64,000 bases of DNA from Lingula anatina. Taxonomy: Eukaryota; Brachiopoda; Lingulata; Lingulida; Lingulidae. Positions 12,890 to 23,805 of the stretch are shown here, one piece after another. Location of the stretch: NCBI RefSeq assembly GCF_001039355.2, contig NW_019773947.1, forward strand, positions 76,043 through 140,042. Reading direction: 5' to 3'. The notes beneath the pieces are model-generated. The model searched no databases. It was not told where the DNA came from and saw nothing but the letters and a program-made list of their open reading frames with translations. How positions within the stretch are numbered: position 1 is the first letter of the stretch; every line of letters starts with the position of its first letter. Position numbers and translations under genes: made by a program.

Positions 12890-12916
12890 GTAATAATAAT
12901 AATAATAATAATAATA
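12845..12916. repeat. (TAA)n microsatellite, copy 1
   Basis: A near-perfect TAA tract of about 70 bases with one interruption. The matching place in copy 2 (about 19445) is short and degenerate, so the locus differs strongly between the two copies. Confidence 0.95.
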
Positions 12917-13882
12917 TGACTATTACCAAAAATGGAAATAGATCAATTCAAACATTGACCTACTTCATGGAAATATCAAAGAACCTAAGATAGCGTGCCA
13001 TACTGGCTGTACATGTAGGCCTGCGAAACACGCATGGATTTTGGTCTTCCATGTCGAAGAAAGCATTTACACCACCATATTAGTATACATTACACCGACA
13101 CAAAGAGGTAACTATATGTTTATTACATACGGAGTATGAATTACAACTATACAATATAATAAATGAGTTGGCGCTATCGCAGGGTAAGCCATGTGGTTAT
13201 TATGTTCCGTTGCTCTTGTTCGACAAGCTTTTCGAACGACAAAATAAGAAGAACAAAGTCAATGTATGTGTATTTTAATTTTGTTTTTCTGTTTTAGAAC
13301 AAAAGGAAGTGTTCGGCACTGTTAGGGGGGGATGGTCAGGCAATCTAAGGGATAGGAAGTTTGTAACAAATGTGATAATAAGACTCTAAGCAAAAATTAT
13401 TCTGTAAAAATTATCGAGTTTTGCATATTTTTTCTACAATTATCTTGTAATTTTTACCTTTTCCTTTCATTCTGTAAAAATATTTTTAAAAAAATTATTA
13501 CTATCCCTTTTGTCATTTTGAACATTGAATGCAATCTTGAATTTCGATATTTTAAAAAAATTGATTTACATATTGTTGCATTTATTGCATTAGTAACAAA
13601 ATAAGGCAATGGCTCTTCTAAAACGTGCAATACACAGCAATCGCAAAATTATCTTTATTTTGGTACGCCCACCCCTTGCCTGGTATTGCCACGGTTATTT
13701 TGGCGTGGGAAAGGCTTGTCTACACCAGAGCGGGTCGCGAATTGATTGATATTTGAACAAGAAATGGAACGATATTTTCAAAATTAGAAGGGAGACAAGT
13801 TAATAGAATGGAAGATTGATTGGTTTGGATCAAATGTCTTTGGAGTGTCAAACTTATGTGTGTTTGGCGGATGGTTTGAGAT

Positions 13883-13890
13883 GGGGGGGG

Positions 13891-13926
<36 letters not shown>
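13883..13926. repeat. G-run plus (GA)n microsatellite, copy 1
   Basis: A run of about 10 G residues followed by a GA tract. The copy-2 counterpart at 20463-20515 has a shorter G run and a longer GA tract. Confidence 0.95.
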
Positions 13927-13929
<3 letters not shown>

Positions 13930-14302
13930 TACAAGTGAAGTTTTGAAAAAATCATATTCCATAAAATATGTGTAATATTTGGAAATATTTTTCTTCAGTT
14001 TGACAGAAAGAACATTTTATAGTTTGTGGATTTGATCACTGGCCAAGACTGTATGACATCGAAATGTGATCCACTTTTTTTATCGTCGTCTCTCACTTAA
14101 ACGGTGGAAGGTTAAGCAATGCTTCCTCAACTTTCTTTTAATAAAATGTACTCATAGCCTGTCTTCAATTTATATCGATAAGGTTAACCTTGTAATGTGC
14201 GCTTCTAGAAAAATCTGTGCTGTGCCGGTCACTTAAATCAAGAAAAGTAGCAGCTTATATTAAAGAAAGCACAGAAGGAGCCCCCGTGGAGCAATGAGAG
14301 TA

Positions 14303-14740
14303 CTTTCAGAGGCCCAGGCGTAATTTATCACATCGCTTGTTTAGCAGTTAATTAGCAATTTTGAAAGAAATCATATCGATAAATTTCAACCCCACGCACG
14401 ATTACTTCATAAATCGTACGATCTTCACGAATCAAGGACTATTTTCTTCTCGCTGTGATGCGGCGTGAAGTGACGGCCGATTCATCACTTGCCACGCGCT
14501 GCTTGGCGCTGATGGCGATTTGAATGCTCAGTAACTTTTAGAATGATGAAACGAACCTCTTAATATCACCCAAAGGAGAGATTATTTCAAATTTTGTCGA
14601 TGACTAATTTCTTGATTTGAAACAATTTCAGCTATTATCACGAGGGGTAGCCTCAGGGACCGTCCTTCAATTTGACCGTTTGCAACGGAAAGAGTACCAA
14701 TTTTATATAAACCGCAGATGAATCTTAAAAGATTTCATTT
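14303..14740. promoter_or_regulatory. 438-bp block identical in both copies; candidate conserved element
   Basis: By eye this block has no difference from 20891-21328, although substitutions and indels occur on both sides. It is more complex in base use than its flanks and carries homeodomain-type cores (TTAATTAGC near 14350) and CpG-containing text (GATGCGGCGTGAAGTGACGG). Its open frames are short and inconsistent, so it is more likely non-coding. A regulatory role is inference only. Confidence 0.35.
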
Positions 14741-16240
14741 TTTTATGATCATTCTCTGCCATGTTGGCCTATAGGCTAACAAGTATGCGACATCTCTTCT
14801 GTTGCATTAAAAAGAGCGAAACCTTAAAAATGACAAACAATTAGGGTGAATATGCGTTGAAATCGTCAAAATGTAGAGGCCGTGTTCCTCAGAGGTGAAG
14901 GTTTGATGTCGAGGACGGTCTATTGGAAGAACACGTCATTTAAATGAATATCAATTTATACGTGTTATTTGGCAAACAGAGATAAAATAATTTGATAGAA
15001 GTTTTGTTTTCTCTATAGCAAAACGTTAAGGAATGAAAAGGTGTTTTTTTCCTTTTTCTTTTTACTAAATGAAAAATGAAGGTTTATAAATCAAAGATAT
15101 GTGAAAGAATGAGACAGTAAATTTTCCCATTTTATATCCAATTTTTCGAATAAGTACTATTTTTTCATTCAGATTATAAGCCCCTCTTGCGTTCATATTG
15201 CGGTTGTTTTAAATTTTAATGAAAATATGTTCCACCACAAGTAACTTCCAACAAATGGATTGGTGGCAAACAAAATGCTAACCTAAAACACGTTCCGTGA
15301 TATGATTATATTATTTCTGACTTATTTTAGGGGGCTCGTACGTGTCCCTCCGTAAATATCTCCCAAACCCTGAGTAGAGTTCAGTTTTTGAGTATGCCTG
15401 GCATTCTTCTATGCGTTATCGATTTCATCTAACCATAAAGCAATACCGTAACAAATCACATTGCATAAGTTATACATCACGTAAAAAGGGGCGAATTGCT
15501 ATTTCATTTTGTTGTTCATTTCTTATTAAACTGGTTGATTTGCATATGTGGGCGGTAATCCTGTCCTTAGGGTGTGGTCATCACTTGACCACTGTATACC
15601 TGGATGCAATCGGCACTTTAGATATTATCGTGGCGTGGGAACCAGCCACAGGTATTTACTGACCACAAGGAATCGGCCACAGAAATGGTCTTTAATTCGC
15701 CTAAATGCTATCTTTAAATGGTTGTCCAATTGTTAGCAACGCCCTTTCGATTCAAAGCAATTGTATGGTGATTGCTAGATACGAATCTCGTTTTTAACCA
15801 GATCATTGCACTGGCTGATGAAATTATGGAGACTATTAAACATTTAGAATACGCAACAGTAAACAAGGAATAGCCTTTCGAACTTTTGATACCCGAGGGC
15901 CTTGGGATAAACTGAAATTACGCTAAACACAATGTCGCCGTCAGGTTCAATGTGCCGTACTGTGAAAGGAGTGAGCTTTAGAAATACTGAACACGACTGA
16001 CGCCGGTCCTCAGATGAGATCCTCAGTGTATCTCCCCACATAATAAGGAGCACCTGTCATTTAATATTAGTGTGCTCCAAGATTATCTATTTTATTTTTC
16101 AAAATTAGAGGAAATGCATTTTTACCAAATGCGCACCCATTACCAAATTTTTTTGTGATGTCTCATTTTTCTATACAGTATATCAAATATAAGTGCTAAA
16201 CTGAAAAAAGTCTCTGACTTTGAAATGGTCCCAATAAGAC

Positions 16241-16241
<1 letters not shown>

Positions 16242-16319
<78 letters not shown>
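16242..16319. repeat. (CT)n(CA)n compound microsatellite, copy 1
   Basis: A pure CT tract switches to a pure CA tract. Copy 2 (22730-22793) has a shorter CT part, which is typical allelic length variation. Confidence 0.95.
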
Positions 16320-16323
<4 letters not shown>

Positions 16324-16892
16324 AGAAAAACTGAAAAAAATAACGGGAAATACTGCCAGCTCTGAGGTTAAGCTGTCATTGCATGAGCATACTCTAAACT
16401 GTTGTTGTGAAAAAAAGGACCGACAGAATCAACAGCTTCCGTTTATTTCAATAAAGACCTATCGACCTAATCAATTTAAGTAAAAGGTTGATAACAACAG
16501 CGGTCCATGAGCTAAGATTAAAGGATAATATCCTGTTTTCGAAGTTTATTGCACTTAAACAGCCTTGTTCTTCTAGATATTAAAATATGCGAACGGAAAA
16601 CAGTAAAGCTTTCTTGCAGGCCACGAGATAGACAAATTTGAGAACGATTATTTAAAATTTAATCATCGGAAACTAACTGCAGGCTGTAAAAAAAAAAGCA
16701 TGTGAAACTAAGCTCGCTCAATGTCACCTATATGTAAAATCGATAAGAGATATATCTGAATGCAGAAGATATATTTCTACAGTGTCATTTGCCAGCAAAT
16801 ATACCTCGAGATCCCTCCAGGACAAGTGAGAAATCCGGTGAACAGGGGTGTCTTGAATTTTAACTACAGTACCTGTTATGTATTAATCTGGA

Positions 16893-16923
16893 CCCCCCCC
16901 CCCCCCACACACACACACACACC
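16893..16923. repeat. C-run plus (CA)n, copy 1
   Basis: About 14 C followed by CA units. In copy 2 (about 23367) the same place reads only a short interrupted C tract without the CA units. Confidence 0.9.
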
Positions 16924-17326
16924 CGAGCTACAATTTTATTGCATAAAGTGCCATAAAAGTAGTAGAAAATTGGATAAAATTTTATCAGCAAGTCAAACGT
17001 CTCTCTTTCCTACATTAAGGGTAGTTTTAAGAGAAATTTAAAAATATTTTTATCCAAAGAATACTGAGGCTAATTTGTCTTCTTTTATTTTTGCTTTTAT
17101 TCCTTTGAATTCGTAATTGATCTAATTTTTGTTGTTGTTGTTGTTTTTATCGTTGTTTTTATCGGCAATAATATCTGTAAACAGCGCTGAGAGGTTTAGT
17201 TAGAATACTTCAGCGACCTAAGCAAAAAGTGCATCAAATCTGATGGATAAACCCACGTAACACCTTTGAAATTTCCATTCAGATATCAACGTGATTCCCC
17301 TCCTAAATTTTGTACTATGAGGCGAT

Positions 17327-17327
17327 N
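17327..17327. other. Assembly gap (single N) between the two copies
   Basis: A lone N separates the end of copy 1 (GGCGAT) from the start of copy 2, exactly at the repeat boundary. Confidence 0.9.
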
Positions 17328-17346
17328 ATTGTATATTGTGGAAGAT

Positions 17347-17521
17347 GGGGCCGTAGCGATAGTCCGAAGGTTCAATAGTCCGAAGGTTCATTGGTCCGAA
17401 TGTTCGCTATAGAACCTTCGGACCAATGAACCCTTGATTAAAAAAATCGATAAAAATGTTACCACTTTTCGGACCAATGAACCTTCGGACCAATGAACCT
17501 TCGGACTATCGAGACGCCCCC
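17347..17521. mobile_element. Iteron-rich palindromic MITE, copy 2
   Basis: Same 175-bp element as at 10860, with the same 9-bp flanking repeat GTGGAAGAT (17338-17346 and 17522-17530). Since insertion site and flanks are shared, the insertion predates the split of the two copies. It is not an independent insertion. Confidence 0.75.
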
Positions 17522-18996
17522 GTGGAAGATATTATCTATTAGTTGCCAAGGATCCTGTCTCATTTGATACAAAAATTATAAAACCAAAACAACTCAACAT
17601 CAGCTATTACTGAGTATATTAATTTAAAAAGACAATAATTTGCCCATTCTTCTAATAATAATTTTTAAAAATATGATCTCTGGTCAATACAGGACAGTAG
17701 AAAGGATAGGGATCAAAACCGTCATTTGTCTTTTCCCCTCTTTCTACCACATGCTGGGAATTTCTTGAGAAACCTTCATTTTGGTGGATATGAAACAATT
17801 ATAATTCTGTTGGCTTAACTCCAGTTTATACAAAAATTCAAGGAGGTTTCTAATAGTCAGCACTTTTAAAATGCGTGTATACTACATTCATACCCTAGTT
17901 TCCAGCACACACTTACCACTTACTATTAGAAATTAAAATTTTAACTAGTTGTACTTAAAGTTAAAGGACCATTCTAGTCCAGTGCCAATTAGCCTTAGTG
18001 TTGGTGGCCTCTTAGCTCTTTTTACGACACTTTTGGTTGGGCAGTTGGGTTTTGAAAAAATCATTCAGATCCTGCATACTTTACCTTCTCTTGCCTTCTT
18101 CAGGTTGCATTTTGCTACGTCTGTGAGAACGCCTGCAGATGTGGCTGCCTCCGCGTTCAGCTGTGACTGCCTCCAACGTGGAAAACACCGGATGTACACG
18201 GAAATGCATCTGAAATAATAGCGCATGCGTGACTATCGCCAGAAATACCGGGATTTTTAAATCAACCGACAGATAGAGGGCATTACTACTAGATACACGA
18301 TGGGAATTGTAGAAAAAAATTAATATTTTTTTAGAATTACCTAACAATGAAATGTAAATAGGATTCCACTATAGATAACGATAAAAAATTGTCCTTATTT
18401 AGGTTACTTTCGTAATTAGCCTACTACAAATTAGCATATGAGCATAGGCTATTAGCAAATTAAGTTGAATAAAAGAATATTTTTGAGGAAAATGTTGTTC
18501 TGAAAAAAGTTATTTAACATCCATCTACAAAAGAGTGCACGTATTTTCCAAGATTATGTAGACAAATTTTAGTAGGCATAATATCATTATCAGTAAAAAA
18601 AGTTTGTCAAAAATTGCAATTAGGCCTACCAGATACCCCCATTAAATTAACATTCAAACTTGCAGATTCGGGATTTTGCCAGATTCGGAGTTTTTTTTTT
18701 TCGTTTATTTATTTATTTGTTATTTCATTTCTCAATTTATTTATTTATTAGATTTTGTAGAGTAAAGCAGGCATGCATGACGGAATTTTAAAAAAGCAAA
18801 CAATGGCACTGAAGGAAAAAAAACATAAGGATTTGAACTTGACGTATACCTCAATTTCAACAAAACAATTGTTTTCTCAGTTATGTTCGACAATAGATAA
18901 TCCCAAAAGATGAACAACGACAAAAGAAATGAAGAGGTATTTGTTGGAATCAAAACAACTATAGTTCCACGCATTTATGTTTAGAACAGGGTCTAC

Positions 18997-19000
<4 letters not shown>

Positions 19001-19076
<76 letters not shown>

Positions 19077-19077
19077 T
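19001..19077. repeat. (TTA)n microsatellite, copy 2
   Basis: A pure tract of about 25 units. Copy 1 has only a few units at the same place (about 12495-12512). Confidence 0.95.
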
Positions 19078-19277
19078 TGCCTGTTAGATCTATTAGTGCT
19101 GAATGTGATGCTTCCCGAAATAGATAATCAGCTTACACAACACTGATGATTGACACTAAATTAGTTCACAGGTCTTCCTGGAGGTTATATGACAAAGGTA
19201 TGCTGTCATACTTTGCGCTAAAAATAACAGACATGATAACCGTTTCACTCTCCAACAGAGCCCCTGCTTAGCTGAGA

Positions 19278-19312
19278 CTAAGATCTAATAAATATTAGAT
19301 CTTAGGCTGAGA
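19278..19312. repeat. Palindromic insertion with 7-bp target duplication
   Basis: A 28-base hairpin has 12-base arms (CTAAGATCTAAT and its complement) around an AAAT loop and occupies 19278-19305. It is flanked by GCTGAGA on both sides (19271-19277 and 19306-19312). Copy 1 has a single GCTGAGA and no hairpin, so this is a clean insertion difference between the copies. Confidence 0.85.
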
Positions 19313-20462
19313 TTGTCACATATTGTAGTCACACTCGTTACTTTAAAAGAAATCATATTTTGAATAATTGAAAATTTTCAATAATCTTATTCAAACCACG
19401 TAATCGAAACAATTAATACACATTCTATTCAAGCTTGTGTTATTTAATAATAATAAAAAAAATAATAATATGACTATGACAAAAAATGTAAATAGATCAA
19501 TTCAAACATTGACCTACTTCATGGAAATTTCAAAGAACCTGAAGATAGCGTGCCATACTGGCTGTAGGCCTGCGAAACACGCATGGATTTTGGTCTTCCA
19601 TGTCGAAGAAAGCATTTACACCACCATATTAGTATACATAACACCGACACAAAGAGGTGACTATATGTTTATTACATACGGAGTATGAATTACAACTATA
19701 CAATATAATAAATGAGTTGGCGCTATCGCAGGGTAAGCCATGTGGTTATTATGTTCCGTTGTTCTTGTTCGACAAGCTTTTCGAACGACAAAATTAGAAG
19801 AACAAAGGCAATGTATGTGAATTTCAATGTTTTTATTTCTGTTTTAGAAGTGTTCGGCACTGTGAGGATCTCCTTATTTCACTCGGAGGGGGGGGGGGGG
19901 GATGGTTAGGCAATCTAAGGGATAGGGAGTATGTAACAAATGTGATAATAAGATTCTAAGCAAAAATTATTCTGTAAAAATTATCGTGTTTTGCATATTT
20001 TTTCTACAATTATCTTGTAATTTTTATCTTTTCCTTTCATTCCGTAAAAATATTTTTAAAAAAATTGTTACTATCCCTTTTGTCATTTTGAACATTGAAT
20101 GCAATCTTGAATTTCGATATTTAAAAAAAATTGATTTACATATTGTTGCATTTATTGCATTAGTAACAAAATAAGGCAATGGCTCTTCTAAAACGTGCAA
20201 TACACAGCAATACACAGCAATCGCAAAATTATCTTTATTTTGATACGCCCACCCCTTGCCTGGTATTGCTACGGTTATTTTGGCGTGGGAAAGGCTTGTC
20301 TACACCAGAGCGGGTCGCGAATTGATTGATATTTGAACAAGAAATGGAACGATATTTTCAAAATTAGAAGGGAGACAAGTTAATAGAATGGAAGATTGAT
20401 TGGTTTGGATCAAACGTCTTTGGAGTGTCAAACTTATGTGTGTTTGGCGGATGGTTTGAGAT

Positions 20463-20469
20463 GGGGGGG

Positions 20470-20515
<46 letters not shown>
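20463..20515. repeat. G-run plus (GA)n microsatellite, copy 2
   Basis: Counterpart of 13883-13926 with a longer GA tract. Confidence 0.95.
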
Positions 20516-20518
<3 letters not shown>

Positions 20519-20890
20519 TACAAGTGAAGTTTTGAAAAAATCATATTCCATAAAATATGTATAATATTTGGAAATATTTTTCTTCAGTTTGACAGAAAGA
20601 ACATTTTATAGTTTGTGGATTTGCTCACTGGCCAAGACTGTATGACATCGAAATGTGATCCACTTTTTTATCGTCGTCTCTCACTTAAACGGTGGAAGGT
20701 TAAGCAATACTGCCTCAACTTTCTTTTAATAAAATGTACTCATAGCCTGTCTTCAATTTGTATCGATAAGGTTAACCTTGTTCTGTGTGCTTCTCGAAAA
20801 ATCTGTGCTGTGCCGGTCACTTGAATCAAGAAAAGTAGCAGCTTATATTAAAGAAAGCACAGAAGGAGCCCCCGTGGAGCAATGAGAGTG

Positions 20891-21328
20891 CTTTCAGAGG
20901 CCCAGGCGTAATTTATCACATCGCTTGTTTAGCAGTTAATTAGCAATTTTGAAAGAAATCATATCGATAAATTTCAACCCCACGCACGATTACTTCATAA
21001 ATCGTACGATCTTCACGAATCAAGGACTATTTTCTTCTCGCTGTGATGCGGCGTGAAGTGACGGCCGATTCATCACTTGCCACGCGCTGCTTGGCGCTGA
21101 TGGCGATTTGAATGCTCAGTAACTTTTAGAATGATGAAACGAACCTCTTAATATCACCCAAAGGAGAGATTATTTCAAATTTTGTCGATGACTAATTTCT
21201 TGATTTGAAACAATTTCAGCTATTATCACGAGGGGTAGCCTCAGGGACCGTCCTTCAATTTGACCGTTTGCAACGGAAAGAGTACCAATTTTATATAAAC
21301 CGCAGATGAATCTTAAAAGATTTCATTT
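20891..21328. promoter_or_regulatory. 438-bp identical block, copy 2
   Basis: Partner of 14303-14740, identical by eye over its full length. The next difference on the left is one substitution at 20890; the next on the right is the length of a T run. Confidence 0.35.
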
Positions 21329-22727
21329 TTTATGATCATTCTCTGCCATGTTGGCCTATAGGCTAACAAGTATGCGACATCTCTTCTGTTGCATTAAAAA
21401 GAGCGACACCTTAAAAAATGACAAACAATTAGGGTGAATATGCTTTGAAATCGTCAAAATGCAGAGGCCGTGTTCCTCAGAGGTGAACGTTTGGTGTCGA
21501 GGACGGTCTATTGGAAGAATATGTCATTTAATGAATATCAATTTATACGTGTTATTTGGCAAACAGAGATAAAATAATTTGATAGAAAATTTGTTTTCTC
21601 TATAGCAAAACGTTAAGGGATGAAAAGGTGTTTTTTCCTTATTCTCTTTACTAAATGAAAAATGAACATTTATAAATCAAAGATATGTGAAAGAGTGAGA
21701 CAGTAAAATTTCCCATTTTATATCCAGTTTTTCGAATAAGTACTATTTTTTCATTCAGATTAAAAGCCCCTCTTGCGTTCATATTGCGGTTGTTTTAAAT
21801 TTTAATGAAAATATGTTCCACCACAAGTAACTTCCAACAAATGGATTGGTGGCAAACAAAATGCTAACCTAAAACACGTTCCGTGATATGATTATATTAT
21901 TTCCGACTTATTGTAGGGGGCTCGTACGTGTCCCTCCGTAAATATCTCCCAAACCCTGAGTAGAGTTCAGTTTTTGAGTATGCCTGGCATTCTTTTTGTT
22001 GTTCATTTCTTATTAAACTGGTCGATTTGCATATGTGGGCGGTAATCCTGTCCTAAGGGTGTGGTCATCACTTGACCACTGTATAGCTGGATGCAATCGG
22101 CACTTTAGATATTTTCGTGGCGTGGGAACCAGCCACAGGTATTTACTGACCACAAGGAATAGCCCACAGAAATGGTCTTTAATTCGCCTAAATGCTATCT
22201 TTAAATGGTTGTCCAATTGTTAGCAACGCCCTTTCGATTCAAAGCAATTGTATGGTGATTGCTAGATACGAATCTCGTTTTTAACCAGATCATTGCACTG
22301 GCTGATGAAATTATGAAGACTATTAAACATTTAGAATACGCAACAGTAAACAAGGAATAGCCTTTCGAACTTTTGATACCCGAGGGCCTTGGGATAAACT
22401 GAAATTACGCTAAACACAATGTCGCCGTCAGGTTCAATGTGCCGTACTGTGAAAGGAGTGAGCTTTAGAAATACTGAACACGACTGACGCCGGTCTTCAG
22501 ATGAGATCCTCAGTGAATCTCCCCACATAATAAGGAGCACCTGTCATTTAATATCAGTGTGCTCCAAGATTATCTTTTTTATTTTTCAAAATTAGAGGAA
22601 ATGCATTTTGACCAAATGCGCACCCATTACCAAATTTTTTTGTGATGTCTCATTTTTCTATACAGTATATCAAATATAAGTGCTATACTGAAAAAAGTCT
22701 CTGACTTTGAAATGGCCCCAAAAGGAC

Positions 22728-22729
<2 letters not shown>

Positions 22730-22793
<64 letters not shown>
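22730..22793. repeat. (CT)n(CA)n compound microsatellite, copy 2
   Basis: Counterpart of 16242-16319 with a shorter CT part. Confidence 0.95.
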
Positions 22794-22796
<3 letters not shown>

Positions 22797-23805
22797 AGAA
22801 AAACTGAAAAAATAATGCGATATACTGCCAGCTCTGAGGTTAAGCTGTCATTGCGTGAGCATACTCTAAACTGTTGTTGTGAAAAAAAAAGGACCGACAG
22901 AATCAACAGCTTCTGTTTATTTCAATAAAGACCTATCGACCTAATCAATTTAAATAAAAGGTTGATAACAACAGCGGTCCATGAGCTAAGATGAAAGTAT
23001 AATATCCTGTTTTCGAAGTTTATTGCACTTAAACAGCCTTGTTCTTCTAGATATTAAAATATGCGAACGGAAAACAGTAAAGCTTTCTTGCAGGCCACGA
23101 GATGGACAAATCTGAGAACGATTATTTAAAATTTTATCATCGGAAACTAACTGCAGGATGTAAAAAAAAAAAGCATGTGAAACTAAGCTCGCTCAATGTC
23201 ACCTATATGTAAAATCGATAAGAGATATATCTGAATGCAGAAGATATATTTCTACAGTGTCATTTGCCAGCAAATATACCTCGAGATGCCTCCAGGACAA
23301 GTGAGAAATCCGGTGAACAGGAGTGTCTTGAATTTTAACTACAGTACCTGTTATGTATTAATCTGGACCCCCCACCCCCACCCCCGAGCTACAATTTTAT
23401 TGTGTAAAGTGCCATAAAAGTAGTAAGAAAATTGGATAAAATTTTATCAGCAAGTCAAACGTCTCTCTTTCCTACATTAACGGTAGTTTTAAGAGAAATT
23501 TAAAAACATTTTTATCCAAAGAATACTGAGGCTAATTTGTCTTCTTTTATTTTTGCTTTTATTCCTTTGAATTCGTAATTGATCTAATTTTTGTTGTTGT
23601 TGTTGTTCTTATCGTTGTTTTTATCGGCAATAATATCTGTAAACAGCGCTGAGAGGTTTATGTTGCGCGGTTTTAGTTAGAATACTTCAGCGACCTAAGC
23701 AAAAAGTGCATCAAATCTGATGGATAAACCCACGTAAACACCTTTGAAATTTCCATTCAGATATCAACGTGATTCCCCTCCTAAATTTTGTACTATGAGG
23801 CGATT

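Larger units (their letters stand above)
10841..17326 (+). repeat. 6.5-kb near-identical segment, copy 1 (probable haplotig)
   Basis: This stretch aligns along its whole length with 17328-23805. Both begin at the same base context (GTATATTGTGGAAGAT), and copy 1 stops at GGCGAT just before the N, whereas copy 2 reads through GGCGAT into unique DNA. Differences are scattered substitutions, microsatellite lengths and a few small indels. No recognised exon lies inside, apart from a tentative short first exon near 11576. It contains a 175-bp MITE, AT-rich DNA, several microsatellites and two better preserved blocks (about 14303-14740 and 15540-16060). Confidence 0.9.
17328..23805 (+). repeat. 6.5-kb near-identical segment, copy 2
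   Basis: Second copy of 10841-17326, continuous with unique DNA at its right end. Compared with copy 1, it lacks about 110 bp (copy 1, about 15403-15512), carries a 35-bp palindromic insertion at 19278-19312, has a 77-base TTA tract at 19001 and a 10-base duplication near 20210, and has about 15 extra bases near 23660. It contains no recognised gene, apart from the second copy of the tentative MQPEEGKR exon. Confidence 0.9.

Noticed and set aside
15844-16053. 69-codon minus-strand frame kept in both copies (also 22331-22540)
   Set aside because: Conservation only reflects the recent copy relationship; it has no domain, no splice context and no start support.
17347-17521. Second MITE taken as an independent insertion
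   Set aside because: It shares the insertion site, target duplication and flanks with 10860-11034, so it is the same insertion copied with the segment.
22670-22906. Arg/Glu-repeat and Thr/His-repeat frames over CT/CA tracts (also at 7518-7880, 13720-13962, 20300-20551 and 43255-43479)
   Set aside because: They are translations of dinucleotide microsatellites that lack stop codons, not genes. At 7518 the real exon ends at 7712.
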